From Cunninghamia lanceolata (taxonomy: Eukaryota > Streptophyta > Pinopsida > Cupressales > Cupressaceae), in contig BSBN01000140.1 in NCBI GenBank assembly GCA_027924645.1, forward strand, positions 12,902,501 through 12,966,500: DNA of 64,000 nucleotides, given 5' to 3'. Under the pieces are notes generated by a model, which was not told where the DNA came from, ran no database searches, and saw nothing but the letters and a program-made list of their open reading frames with translations. Every line of letters begins with the position of its first letter. The stretch's first letter is position 1. Below, piece after piece: positions 24,191-35,634 of this stretch. The position numbers and the translations under genes are program-made.

Positions 24191-25365
24191 TCTGTTTCTT
24201 GATCAAGCTCATTTAGACCAACCTCTTCTTCCTAATTTACCGGATCAGTCTGAATCTAACTTTCAGAGGAGGATTGAGCTCCTTGAACCAGAGAACCATT
24301 CTGATCATCTTCATCATATTCATAAAACCTTGAGGGCTTCTCAATTCCTTCATCAACCTTCATATTTGTACTTTCTATCATCTTTCTCAGTTTCTTATTG
24401 TAACACCGGTATGCTTTGCTTTGAGCGGAGTAACCCAAGAAAATTCCTTCATCACTTCTAGCATCAAACTTTCCTAGATCTCCATCTCTTTTAATGTAAC
24501 ATTTGCTACCAAATACTCTAAAATATCTCATAGTAGGAGTTATACCAAACCAGAGTTTATAAGGAGTCTTACCAGTATTGCTTCTGATTTGAACTCGATT
24601 GAGAGTATAGACTGCAGTGCTGACAGCTTCTCTCCAAAACATCTGGGGAACATTTTCTTTGATCATCATTGTCCTGGATGCTTCTTGGATGGTCTGGTTC
24701 TTTCTCTCTACTACTCCATTCTGCTGTGGAGTCCTAGGAGTAGATAACTGTCTCTTTATACCATGCTTCTCACAAATTTTTTTGAATTCACCGGATGTGA
24801 ATTCACCACCTCTCTCAGACCTCAGACATTTCAGTTTCAGTCCGGTTTGATTTTCTACCATAGCCTTGAAGATTTTGAACTTCTCAAAAGCTTCTAATTT
24901 CTCTTTCAGAAAGGTAACCCACATCATTCGAGAATGGTCATCAATTAGTAACATGAAATATCTATAACCTTGCATACTCTTGATTCTTGTCGGACCACAT
25001 AGATCAGTATGAATTAATTCCAATAATCTGGTAGAGGATTGATCCTTGCTTTTGAATGAGACTCTGCTCTATTTAGCTAGTTGACATTCTTTGCATAAGC
25101 TATTTGTAGGTTTCACCAATTTTGGAAGATCTCTTACAACCTGAGTATTGCTTATCTTGATGATGTTATCAAAATTTACATGACACATCCTTCTATGCCA
25201 TAACCAACTCTGATCAACTTGAACAAACAAACAACTTTTATTAGAACCAACTAGATGGAAGATATTACCTTTTGTTTGAGTACTGGATGCAATCTCAGTT
25301 TCGGAGCTTTCAAAGATCCTGCATCTTCCATTTTTAAACCAGAGATCATAATCTTTGTCTACCAA
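24191..25365 (-). pseudogene. Integrase of B pol
   Basis: The zinc region has LWHRRMCH and CKECQ (all four ligands plausible). The core has HTDLCGP and VVERKNQ intact, but the second catalytic Asp reads Glu (LRSERGGEF versus LRSDRGGEF in A). TAG at 25069-25071 is at the same codon as 10776 in A. TAG at 24256-24258 and 24232-24234 lie in the variable linker toward RT. Confidence 0.85.
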
Positions 25366-25590
25366 CTATCCAACACTGAGAAGATTGTGCCTCAATCCTT
25401 CAACATACAGTACATTACCAGTTTTGCTCTTACCATCAAAAGAAATAGTTCCCCTACCTCTGATTCTACCAGTAGAATTATCACCAAACTTTACCATTCC
25501 TCCTTCATACCTTTCCAAGTCTAGGAACTTGTTTTTGTCACCTGTCATATGGTGAGAGCATCCACTTTCAATAACCCAATCATCCTTTTC
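25366..25590 (-). pseudogene. Protease region of B pol
   Basis: In frame with gag. The motif reads WVIESGCSHHMTG, so the catalytic Asp of DSG is replaced by Glu, whereas A keeps Asp. A TAG at 25366-25368 follows NLLSVG, where A has Gln. The two copies thus have different protease defects. Confidence 0.83.
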
Positions 25591-26673
25591 TTCAACTTGG
25601 GCAGCCAAAGCTCTTTCTACAACCTTATGATTGACAGATTCAGAGGATATTGGATCTTCTTCCTTGATGGCGATAAACACCCATTCATTTTTGGATTTGT
25701 TTCCTATTTCTGATTCATCATCTGTTACTCCTTCATTATCATCTTCTTCATGAACATAATAACAGTTCTTTTGGAACCTTTGTCTATTAGAATTTGACCT
25801 TGCAGATCTTTCTGGACATCTTGAAGCAAAATGACCAATCTTATTGCAGTTGAAGCATTTAAAGGGTAATTTTCCTTCATACTTACCAGATCCTCTTGGC
25901 AGTCTCTTTGCAATGAGGGCTTCAAGTTGAGCTATTTTTGCTTCTTCTTCTTCCATGTCTCTTCTTGCTTGATCATACCATGATAGCTTCACTGAAGAGT
26001 TTTCTCCCAGATCAAATCTTTGTTTGCCTTTCATAGAGGTACTAGCTTTGAATGCAGATTCAGTCTTGGGGGGATCATGTCCAAACTCAGCCATTTCAAA
26101 TGCAGCTAGTTTGCCAACCAATTGGTCTCTTGTGACAGTTGTATGGGCTCTGAATTCATCAATGGCAGCAACCTTGATTTTGTAGACAGCAGGAAGGGAT
26201 CAGAGAATTTTGCCAACAATCTCATTTTCATCCAAAACTCCACCAGCATTCCTAATTCCACACACTAGCTCATTTACTCTTGGCATAAAGGTAGTAATAT
26301 TTTCATCATCTCTCATCTTCAGTCTTTCAAATTTCCCTTTGAGACTCTGCAGCCTTACACTCTTAACATACTCATCTCCTTCATGCAGAAGTTCTAGTTT
26401 AACCCAGATCTCATAAGCAGTTGGTAGGTCAATAACATTTGAGAGTTCTAAGTTAGTCAATGCGCTTAGAAGAGCCTCTTTAGTCCGCAGATTATTTTCA
26501 GCATCTGTGATTTCATTTAGAGTTGTCAGACCACCCTGTGGAGGTACATATGCTTTTGTGACCATGGATAAGTACACCTTTCCCATACACTCCAAGTGAC
26601 ATTTCATGTGACCTTTCCAAAGAGAGAAGTTGGTTCCATCAAACTTTGGACTATCCTTCTTGTATGAAGACAT
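25591..26673 (-). pseudogene. gag of B
   Basis: Start at 26673 (MSSYKKDSPKF), matching A; five upstream in-frame codons beginning at 26688 belong to the leader. The copia gag domain, then an intact knuckle CFNCNKIGHFASRC near 25860, then an acidic linker. One TGA (26200-26202, where A has Arg) interrupts it. The six-C run near 26072 that is shortened in A is complete here, so the frame runs on into pol. Confidence 0.87.
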
Positions 26674-26712
26674 CCTGGATCTCCTCAAGCAGTTAAGCTC
26701 CTTTTAGAGGAA

Positions 26713-26728
26713 CTTGGCTCTGATACCA
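26713..26728 (-). other. Primer binding site of B (initiator-Met tRNA)
   Basis: Reads TGGTATCAGAGCCAAG on the minus strand, two bases inside the 5' LTR end. Identical to the site in A. Confidence 0.88.
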
Positions 26729-26730
26729 AT

Positions 26731-27981
26731 TGTTGGTTTTCGGACAGACAACTGAGAGGGGGGGTGAATCAGTTGTCCAAAACTTGCTTCTAATTTAAAC
26801 ACTTAAATCCTCTTTGTTATGTAATAGCATATCAATTATTCATTCATGAAAGCATGAAGCATAAACACCAGAGTAGATACACATCAACACATGAAACACC
26901 AAGATTTTGACGTGGAAAACCTGGTCAAGGGAAAAACCACGGGGTGATTAACCGAAGGATTATTCTCTGTTAGAAGAATAAGAAAAATAGATGGCACATG
27001 CCAATTAGGGCTCACTACCCAAGCACACTACTCACAAGAGGTACACTGCCTACAAGAGACACATTATCTACTAAGTAACAAGTATCACAAACTTGAACTG
27101 GAGATTGACATCTTTAACATGCCTGGATCAGTTCTATTTAAGCCCAAAGACCTCTGCTCTGCCTTTCACTCTTTCGCTATACCACACTCATCCGCTCCAA
27201 GACACCCTACAAAATGAATTCACAATCCCTTATTTATACAAGGCATCAACTTAGGAACAATCATCTAAGTCAGTAAACACCTATAAAATCATTCACAAGA
27301 TGTGTAATACATCTGGTCGGCTAGTCTCAGGAAGAACACCAACAATCGGTGGTCTTTACATCAAATCCAAACTCTAACTTCAATGCGGACCACCAATAAG
27401 AATTGTACATGATCCAAGGATCACCAAAACCTTTCCTGAATCACCAGGAACATCCATACTTTATCAGCTTATTGGAATTCTTGTCTTCTTCATCCGAAAC
27501 TTCAAGAACACAGTCTGTCGCCATTATCACAATGAAAAAGGTGCTTTCGGACCTCCAAACCATGAACAAATCTTGTTGTCACTTCACACTGACTTCTTCA
27601 ACACTCCCTCTAATCCACATAATGAGATAATGCAATTCCAGAGCTCACTGGACCAATCTATGACACTCTGTCACCACTGAACATCTACCAGAACTGGTTC
27701 TACTAGAGCGACCATAACTTCTTCATATCTTCATGCAGACCTCTGAAATCTTGACTGGAGCATCTCAAGACTCATATCTGAAAACCCTTTAAACCACATC
27801 GTCTGATCTTCATCTTATCTTGGCCTTTTACCTTAAATTCATCATTGTTCTTCACTATTCCTGATTGAGACTAATTTTCTCAATATCCTCTGTACACAGC
27901 TCATCCAATCCTTCTCATTAATGCAATATGAGTATGTTGACATCACTGAAAACACTAGTTATCCTCATACTTGCTACAACA
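26731..27981 (-). repeat. 5' LTR of B (right copy, 1,251 bp)
   Basis: Repeat of 20951-22199. The minus-strand start is TGTTGTAGCAAG and the end is CGAAAACCAACA. TATAAAT (minus strand) is at 27232-27238. The LTR-end hairpin at 26748-26776 pairs perfectly (ACAACTGA with TCAGTTGT). Confidence 0.9.
27232..27238 (-). promoter_or_regulatory. TATA box of B (5' LTR)
   Basis: TATAAAT on the minus strand in the context CTTGTATAAATAAGG, equivalent to 8607-8613 in A. Confidence 0.5.
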
Positions 27982-28600
27982 CCTCCTATCAAACTGCCTC
28001 TTCCAAGTCTGTAGCACTAGAGAGTGGAGAATGCATCATGTTTAACCTGTCTCTCATCATGCCTGCCACCAAGGAGCAACCCCAAAGAAACAATTTGTTT
28101 AGAACCACTTGCAAGGTGAAAGAGAAAGTCTGAAAGGTAATTGTTGATTCAGGTTCTTCTAAAAATTTAGTTTCTAATGAAATGGTGAATAAGCTAGGAT
28201 TGCAAAGGATACCTCATCCTAACCCCTATAGGGTCTTTTGGCTAACCAAGGACCAACAAATTGTGGTGAAAGAACAATGTTGGGCTGAATTCAAGATAGG
28301 TGAATACTGTGATAGGATTCTTTGTGAGATAGTAGATATGGATGCATGCCAGCTTCTTCTTGGAAGGCCTTGGCAACATGATACAAGTGCCCAACATGAT
28401 GGTAAGCAAAATATGATTCATTTGTCTAAAAATGGTGAAAATTTCACAATGACTCCTTTGATTGATAACTGCAAGGAAAAGATCATTCCTAGTTCAATTA
28501 TGTTAGTAGGTGAAAACAAATTTTTGGTTAACCTCAAGGAGGAGAAGGTGCCATGTTTTGCAGTGGTCATCAAGCCCAAGGATGCAGCAGCCTCTTAGGA
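27982..28600 (+). pseudogene. Protease region of G pol
   Basis: The gag-pol frame re-emerges right after B. ECIMFNLSLIMPA is a linker; TGA lies at about 28131; then VIVDSGSSKNLVSNEMVNKLGL gives the retropepsin DSGS motif, and later ACQLLLGRPWQHD is the typical LLGRPW end. The frame ends with TAG near 28598, and RT continues in a different frame, so a small indel near 28590 separates the two. Confidence 0.8.
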
Positions 28601-29960
28601 GCATTGGACCAAAAGAAGTGGGTGAACTATTGGAGAAGTTCCATGATGTGATAGCAGATGAAAGTAAGGATGCCCTTCCATCAAAGAGGGAGATTAGTCA
28701 TTGCATTGATCTCATCCCTAGATCCACCCTACCAAACCAAGCAGCCTATAAGCTGACCCCAGAGCAAAATGTAGAAGTGGCAAGACAAATCCAAGACTTG
28801 TTGGATAAAGGGCTTATAAGGAGGAGTATTAGCCCTTGTGCAGTACCTGCAGTACTTGCACCAAAGAAGGAAGGCACATGGAGGCTATGCACTAATTCCA
28901 GGGCCATCAACAAGATTACTATCATGCATAGATTTCCAATGCCTAGGATAGAAGATTTAATGGATTGCTTGGGTAGGGCTAAATATTTTACCAAGATGGA
29001 TTTGAAAAGTGGTTATCACCAAATCAGGATAAGGGAGGGGGTTGAGTGGAAAATGGCCTTCAAAACCAATGAAGGGCTATTTCAATGGGTTGTGATGCCT
29101 TTTGGCTTATCAAATGCACCAAGCACCTTCATGAGGCTAATGAATGAGGTGCTAAAACCTTTCCTTAATAAGTTCATTGTTGTTTACTTGGATGATATAT
29201 TGGTTTTTAGTGACAGCAAGGAAGATCACATAAGACATATCCATCAAGTGCTTAGGAGGCTTCAAGAGGAGAAGTTGAGAATTAACCTTGACAAATGTGT
29301 CTTCCGACAAGAAGAATTGACATTTTTGGGGTTTGTCATCTCTAAGGGCAACCTCAAAATAGATCCAAGCAAGGTGGAAGCCATTCTTAATTGGCCCACA
29401 CCTACTATAGCTTCTAAGGTAAGGAGTTTCCATGGTTTATGCAGTTTTTATAGGAAGTTCATTAGGGGGTTTAGTGTTATTTGTGCTCTACTTGTTGACA
29501 CTATAAAAGGGAGCAGGAAATGTGTATTTGTGTGGACAAATGAGGCTAATCAAGCTTTTGAACTGTTAAAGAAGAAAATATCAGGACAACCAGTCCTTGT
29601 ACTACCTGATTTTGATAAGGTCTTTATTGTTGAGTGTGATGCAAGTAAGAGGGCTGTTAGGGGAGTCCTAAGTCAAGATGGGAGGCCCGTAGCCTTCTTT
29701 AGTGAGAAGTTAAATGAAGCAAAACAGAACTATTCTACCTATGATTTAGAATTATATGCAATGGTCCAATCATTGAGGAAGTGGAGACACTATTTATTAC
29801 CCAAGGAGTTTGTTGTTTTTACTGATAACCATGCTTTGAGCTTCTTGAACATGTAGGAGAAGTTAAACCACAGACATATCAAGTGGATGGAGTACATCCA
29901 AGCATATACTTTCTCAATCAAGCATAAGAAGGGAGTGGCCAATAAGTTAGCCGATGCCTT
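28565..29960 (+). pseudogene. Reverse transcriptase and RNase H of G pol
   Basis: Nearly intact. RT shows MDLKSGYHQIRI, VVMPFGLSNAPSTFMRLMN and VVYLDDILVFS, so the catalytic Asp residues are present. CTNSRAIN stands where VDSRAIN/VDYRALN is usual. RNase H has ECDASKRAV, YDLELYAMVQSLRKWRHYL and TDNHALSFL, retaining D, E and D. A TAG at 29854-29856 interrupts the tether. These domains would copy the element's RNA into DNA and degrade the template. The apparent N-terminal 30 residues of the open frame before about 28590 are out-of-frame read-through of the protease region. Confidence 0.88.
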
Positions 29961-31240
29961 AAGCCGGAGAAATCTTGTTGTTCAAACCATTCAGTTGGAG
30001 AGTATAGGTATACATGCCATTAAAGATCAGTATGCAGAAGATGAAGACTTCAAGGAACCTTACCAATCTTGCAAAGCCATGATAGGTAGGTATAACACTG
30101 ATTTTTGTGATTTTTTGACACAAGATGGATTTCTTTTCAAAGGCAGCCTATTGTGTATTCCAAGAGGGTCTGTTAGAGAGAACATCATTTAGGAGAAGCA
30201 TTGTGGCAGCATGGCAGGCCACTTTGGCATTGATAAGACCCTAGACTTGGTTAGAAGGAACTACTATTGGCCAAAGTTGCCAACTGATGTAAGAAAGTTT
30301 GTAGAAACTTGTCAAATTTGCCAAAGAGCCAAGGGGCATACATCAAATGCAGGTCTATACACTCCACTACCTATCCCTTCAAAACCTTGGGAATCCATAA
30401 GCATGGATTTTGTACTTGGTTTGCCTAGGACCAAGAATGGACATGATAGCATTTTTATGGTTGTTGATAGGTTCTAAAAAATGGCTCATTTCATCCCATG
30501 TAAAACCACACATGATGCCTCACATATAGCTGGTCTTTTCTTTAAAGAAATAGTCAGATTACATGGTTTGCCTTTGTTCATAATCTATGATAGAGACCCC
30601 AAGTTCATAGGACACTTCTGGAGGACACTTTGGAAAAGACTAGATACCAATTTGTCCTTATCATCAGCCTATCATCCTCAGTCTGATAGTTAGACTGAGG
30701 TGATTAACAGGTCACTTGGATACCTCCTAAGATGCCTAACTAAGGAGCAAGGAAATAGTTGGGATTCAGTTTTGGCTCAGGCAGAATACTCCTACAATGA
30801 CACTGTGAACATGAGTACCAGCCTGTCACCTTTTCAAATTGTTTATGGAACTCACCCAAGGGGTATTTTGGAACTCAGAGAGGTTAGAGGACTAGAGAAG
30901 AGTAGTGCATTGGTTGAAGACTTTGTCCAAGTGATGAGAGATATCCATGAGCAAGTAAAAGAGAAGTTACAGTCTACCTCTGCAAAGTACAAATAGTTTG
31001 CTGACAAAAAGAGAAGGGATCTTTAGTTCAAGGAAGGGGATTTGGTCATGGTACACCTTAAAAAGGAGAGACTCCCTGCAGGTAAATACACCAAGTTGAT
31101 TATGAAGAAGATTGGGCCTTGTGAAGTGCTAAGGAAATGTGGAGAAAATGCTTACAAAATCAGACTACTGGATGGTATTGCCTTGTCACCAATCTTTAAT
31201 TTATTAGACCTCTATCCCTATAAGGGATCTGATCCTTAGA
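29961..31240 (+). pseudogene. Integrase of G pol
   Basis: The same frame as RT. The zinc site is HxxxSMAGHFG with CQICQR (about 30200-30340). Core catalytic residues are the Asp in SMDFVLGLP (about 30400), the Asp in YDRDPKF (about 30595, usually SDRD) and the Glu in TEVINRSL (about 30700), so the DDE triad is complete. Stops are TAG 30190, TAA 30475, TAG 30691, TAG 30994, TAG 31024 and TAG 31237; most sit where Gln is expected. The C-terminal GPCEVLRKCGENAYKIRL motif follows at about 31110. Confidence 0.87.
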
Positions 31241-31488
31241 CTGCTATTACAGAGGAAGAAATTGATCAGACACTTCAAGAATTGATTCCTTCATCTCCTG
31301 ATCAGATTGAATGCATTTTGGATCAAAGTATTGCTAAACAAACTAGGAGGCACACCTATAATGAGTATTTGGTGAAGTGGCTTAGTAAGCCTCAGGAAGA
31401 TGCAACTTGGATGAGCAGAGAACACATTGAGAAGGTAGGATTTCCATTTGACAACATTCCCAACTCAAGGGACTTGAGTTCTCTTTGA
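31241..31488 (+). pseudogene. Chromodomain at the integrase C-terminus of G
   Basis: IECILDQSIAKQTRR, then YNEYLVKWLSKPQEDATWMS, is a chromodomain-like fold signature (ILD.R..., YLVKWKG...TW). It marks G as a chromovirus. Such domains guide integration toward marked chromatin. The middle aromatic reads Leu-Ser where Lys-Gly is common, and the TAG at 31237 cuts it off from integrase. Pol ends at TGA 31486-31488, only 11 bases before the 3' LTR. Confidence 0.7.
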
Positions 31489-31499
31489 CAGTGGGTGTA

Positions 31500-33895
31500 T
31501 GGTGCAGGGCACCTAAAAGCATTTTGATGCATTTTGAGAAGTTATGGTTTTTCTTCAATATGTGTTGTAATAAGGCTTTCTAGCCATGATTGTAAGGTCC
31601 CCTTTGTATGGTCAAGAGGTTTGGGGTAACTATATAAACCTCAAATCCTTCTTAGTCCATTTGGACCCTAGTTGTGTCACTTAGGCCTAGAAGGTCTAAT
31701 GATGGGTTTTTGAGTCTATTTTGGTAATTTTTGAGTTTAGGCATGTCTTAGAGACTGTGATGGTTGTTTGGATTCGATTGGACAAGTTGAACCAATCAGG
31801 ACCTTTGTGATTATGTAAAATCATGGTTGTCAATGCTTTCCTAACACATTTGGCCAGTTGCAACCCACTTTTGGTGGTTAAAACTATTTTTGTAAGTTAC
31901 CTACCGACTTGGATTAGTTGATATGGTTGTTTTCTTACTCCAATAGATAGGAGGAGTTTTTGTACAAAGTTTTGGGCATAAAATCAATAAAAACTGACTA
32001 TTTTTCTAAAGATTTCCTGCAGTTGTATGACCTGTACGTATTGGCCAATTGGATCAATGTGATTTTTATGAAACTAGATTGAGTCAGGGTTCAAATACAT
32101 CAAGTTTGAAGTCTTGAAGTGGTTGCAATAGGAAGTTATTGCATTTTTTATTCAGACTGGTCTAAAACCCTGGTTTCTAGGGTTTATCATACAAAACTTG
32201 CCTTAGAATGCATTCTAACTAGTGAAACTTCGTGCCACTCAGTGAAATGTAGGCTAGGGTTGTATATTACATGATTATGAAAGAATTTGGTGGGAAAAGA
32301 CAGTCTTCAATTTTTGGAGTGATGCCCTAGGTCAAATATCTCTATGTATTTGACCAAAAATGTGTAATTTAGTGTTGTAAATGACAAAACCTGATAGGTG
32401 GAGGAAATGGATGGTGGTTTTCAAGATGTTTATAGGTTGTGGAAGAGATCCAAGTTCTTGTCGCAGTTTTATGACCCCAAATTAGATCACTTGCTTTGTA
32501 ACCTAGACCTAACTTGATCAATTAGGCCTAGAGACCTAGTGGGTGTGTTGAGTTGCTGGAGTAGAGTTGGAACTGGAAGCTTGGAGGTCTATTAGAGTTC
32601 CATAAAGGGTATTAGAATTTACCATTTGTTTGCCTGACCTTTAAGGGTTTTTGAAAGTTGTGTAGTGAAAACAGGATTAGGAGGGCTAGTAGCCTCACTA
32701 GGCCAAGTAAGGGTTGGAGAGTTGTGAGAAGTTGGCGATCAAACCAACTATGGGGAAGGTGTTTGTAGGCCTGTCTTAAGGTGTGGAAGAAGCCTTAAGG
32801 GTTGAACAATAGTCTGGATAACAAATCTCTAATTTTCCCTTAGTGTGTGACCTTGGTTGGATGAAGACTAGGTGAAGTGGGTGAGTGGGTAGAGAAGAGT
32901 TGACTTTGTTGCTTCCCTTGTGTCACTTTGCATCAATTTGCTTGCTTTTTCTTTGGTTAGAGTAGTCTATTTTGTTTAGGTTAGTTTTTTCACTTGCTTT
33001 GCTTTTTGTTTCTTGTGCTTGCTTTGTCAGGGTTCTTCATTTCTTGAATGTGGTGGTTGTTGTGCAGTCTTGGAAAAGGTCCTCTTTGGGTAAGTAATTT
33101 GGAGGTTTTCCTTGAGAAGCTTTGGTTTTCCACTTAGGTATTCTTGTTGGTTCTATTGTTACTCTTAGATGGTATGATTCTTGTTCAAAGGAAAGGAGTC
33201 GTTCATTTGGTTCACTCGAAGTATTTTCTAGTCCAATATCTCTCACATCTTTAAATAATCTTGAAGCTTCTAAAGGAATCTTGGTGATCTTGGGTTAAGT
33301 GAAAAATATATAGGCTTACCTTTACTGCCACTATAATTCCCAACCTAGCTAAGTTGAACCAATTCGTAGCCCATGTGATATTTTTCATATGCTACAAGGG
33401 TATGTGATGCTTTTTAGTACTCATATCAAGAGCTAAGCTCAATGCATTATCAAATAAATACTCTACTAAATCAATACTTCCTAATTTCCTTATTAAAATG
33501 TTCCATTAGCTGGAGAAGTCAAGTAACTCTATTAGGGGCTATGGATGCCTAATGGCAAGTAGAGCAATGCTTGAGGGAATCATAGAGATAACTCTATCGG
33601 GGCTATAGATGTTTGCTGGCAATAGGGTAATGTCCAAAGTAGTTCAAAAGGTGTGTATCTTTATGTACCTTTTTGCAAGTAAGCCTTGACGATCTTGGTT
33701 GTGGAAGGATGGGAATAAATGCAATTACACACTTAGACTTTCAGGATACAGAGAGTTATACTAAGTTAGTGATCTCTACTTTTGTGATATTGTATCATGC
33801 TGCCTAGTTTAATGAGTGTGAAACCAAAAGACTCTAGGTTCAAAACTAAAATTTATCTTGAAATGCTCTAGAACATTTCGCTAGAAGAGTCACCA
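31500..33895 (+). repeat. 3' LTR of G (about 2.4 kb)
   Basis: Full-length copy, TGGTGCAGG...GTCACCA. The first 1,424 bp match the 5' remnant; the last about 970 bp exist only here. An imperfect direct duplication of about 65-bp period (units from 33523 and 33588, sharing TAACTCTAT and GGGGCTAT) lies in the unique part. No good polypurine tract precedes it; GACAGTGGGTGTA is the only purine-rich stretch. The TATA copy is at 31631-31638. Confidence 0.8.
31631..31638 (+). promoter_or_regulatory. TATA box in the 3' LTR of G
   Basis: TATATAAA, the counterpart of 18575-18582. Confidence 0.45.
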
Positions 33896-34115
33896 TTTGT
33901 TGTGCCTTGCACACACACCCCATTTTACCAAATGGAGACCACCTTTCTTTTCCTTCACTTTTCGTTTGGTTTGGTCTTAGTTAGTTGCTTGGGAGAAAAG
34001 ATGTTGCAATGTCTTGATTGACAAGGCCAATTTGTGCATATTTTGGGTCCAATTGCATAAGTTTGGTTTGATGACATATTTGGGGTCCTTGAAATCAAGT
34101 CTAAGTGGATCAAAT
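33896..34115 (+). other. H spacer between the G and C insertions
   Basis: A continuation of H after its integrase, starting TTTGTTGTGCCTTGC. Joined to 18444 it reads as one U/C-rich non-coding tract. No ORF or motif is seen. It ends in the target site CAAAT of element C. Confidence 0.5.
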
Positions 34116-35225
34116 TGTTGGCAAGAGACATTGCTCAGGTATAGGTCTGTATATCATCATTGATGGTAACAAGGCTTAGAAGTTTCATCAGCATAAAAAG
34201 AGGACATTTCTCTGAAAGGACATATTGGGTTTCAGGTCTGGTTGGTAGAAGTGACTAAGTATGGGTATTTATAGAAGTAAATGATAGTCAGTCGGTTAGT
34301 GTGCTTCTATAAATGATGATCTGGTAATGTGGTTTAGGAATGATATTAGTAGTTGTTTGATGGTGCTATGCTCTAGAGATTAAGTCCTGACTTCCTTTGG
34401 AAGTCATTTGGAAGAATTATCTAAGTTCAGGTGAACAAAGGTATAGCAGAGATAGTGAACAGGGCACATTGTAATGGTCCACATTCCTCTGCAGTTGAGT
34501 ATTTTGTTATGTAGTTTTAATGTTTTGTAAACACTTGTATGAAGTGTCTAATTCTAGAGTTGTGAGATCTAAAGTCCACCAGAAAGATAGTTACAAGCTA
34601 TTGAGTATCAATACAGGGTTTGAAAGAGACAGAGTATGAGTTGTAATGGTCCACACTTCTCCACAAGATGATATCATGCCTTGTAGTTTTGAGGGTAAAA
34701 TTAGGAATGTGTAAAGAGTCCTTGATATGATTTTGGAAGTATTTTGTGATCCAGAGTAAAAGTTGTAAATCTACAAATGAACCTGTTAAGCATGCTCTTA
34801 AGGAATAGGCTGACTAATATGATAAGTCATTATGTGAAGAAGAGATAGTGTGTGAATGATCTATTTAAATGATTGAATGATTAGACCTAACCTATTTAAA
34901 CACATTTGGGCAAAGATTTGGGTCTGCATAACATATAGTGCATTGGATTGAGCTGACAAGCTACACCTTTCTATGTACACGTTTCACTTATTGGATGCGA
35001 ACCTGATTATGGATCAAATCATGATGTGGATATATATGAGTGATGAATTTTGGTTAAGTTGTGTGTGTGTGGTTAGATGCAAATATGTGAATAGCTGAGT
35101 AGTGACATAGATTAATGATAATGAAGACTTGGGATTCAGAATTTAGTTGCTAAATGACTGCATCCTGGTATAGTCATAGATGCTCATGTAGTATTCAGTT
35201 TTCTTGTGTAATTTGCTTTATACTT

Positions 35226-35502
35226 GGCAATGATCCTTCTTCATCAAGGCAGTGAGCCTATATTAGGGTTAACATCCATTAGGGTTTAACAACCCTTATT
35301 GTAATCTTGCTAGGTTTAGGGTTGAGGCAGTGAGCTTGCTAGACCTAGTTGTACTTCATGGCAGTGAGCCAACATGTTCCAGACCTGTGGAGTGAGCAAG
35401 CCTGAAAATCATTATTTGTAAAGATTGTAATATATATTTGAGAGCTAATCCTCTCTGTGGTTTTTCCCATTTTAGGTTTTCCATGTAAAAATCTTGGTGT
35501 CC
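35226..35502 (+). promoter_or_regulatory. Conserved LTR block of C: GCAGTGAGCC iterations and GGTTTTTCCC / TTGGTGTCC
   Basis: Iterated GCAGTGAGCC-like units, then GGTTTTTCCCATTTTAGG and TTTTCCATGTAAAAATC. The order and content match A and E. Probable shared LTR control or RNA-processing region; the role is unproven. Confidence 0.4.
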
Positions 35503-35603
35503 AAGTGTCATGTTTTTATGGTTGCTATTCATATGCATTTTGTGCCTTTGTTTAATTAATTTTGGAAAATGGTTAAAAGTTAAAGTACATAAAAATATTT
35601 TTA

Positions 35604-35634
35604 GAACACTAATTCACCCCCCCTCTCAATGTTC
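35604..35634 (+). other. LTR-end hairpin with C-rich loop (C, 5' LTR)
   Basis: GAACACT pairs with AATGTTC imperfectly around a loop ATTCACCCCCCCTCT. The 3' LTR copy (42300-42333) pairs over nine positions (GAACACTGA with TTAGTGTTC). Confidence 0.5.

Larger units (their letters stand above)
20951..27981 (-). mobile_element. Element B: Ty1/copia retrotransposon, minus strand, inserted in gag-pol of G
   Basis: Same family as A but inverted. The right LTR (26731-27981) is the 5' LTR and the left (20951-22199) is the 3' LTR. It has a primer site, one long gag-pol frame and a polypurine tract. It sits between the zinc knuckle and the protease of G. The left flank ends in GCACC; the right flank reads CCTCC after the LTR. 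This fits a GCACC duplication that lost GCA on the right, but it is not an exact match. Its pol is better preserved than A's: eight stops (six TAG) and one frameshift. Confidence 0.9.
18445..33895 (+). mobile_element. Element G: Ty3/gypsy chromovirus inserted in H, itself split by B
   Basis: LTR, gag, protease, RT-RNase H, integrase, chromodomain, LTR. The termini TGGTG...CACCA are inverted repeats. ATTTGT occurs at both outer junctions (18440-18445 and 33895-33900), so the exact target duplication (4-5 bp) is ambiguous by a base or two, but the insertion is clear. About 8.4 kb remain after removing B. The 5' LTR has lost its 3' part together with the primer site. Pol is a single long frame with seven stops, six of them TAG. 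Confidence 0.88.
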
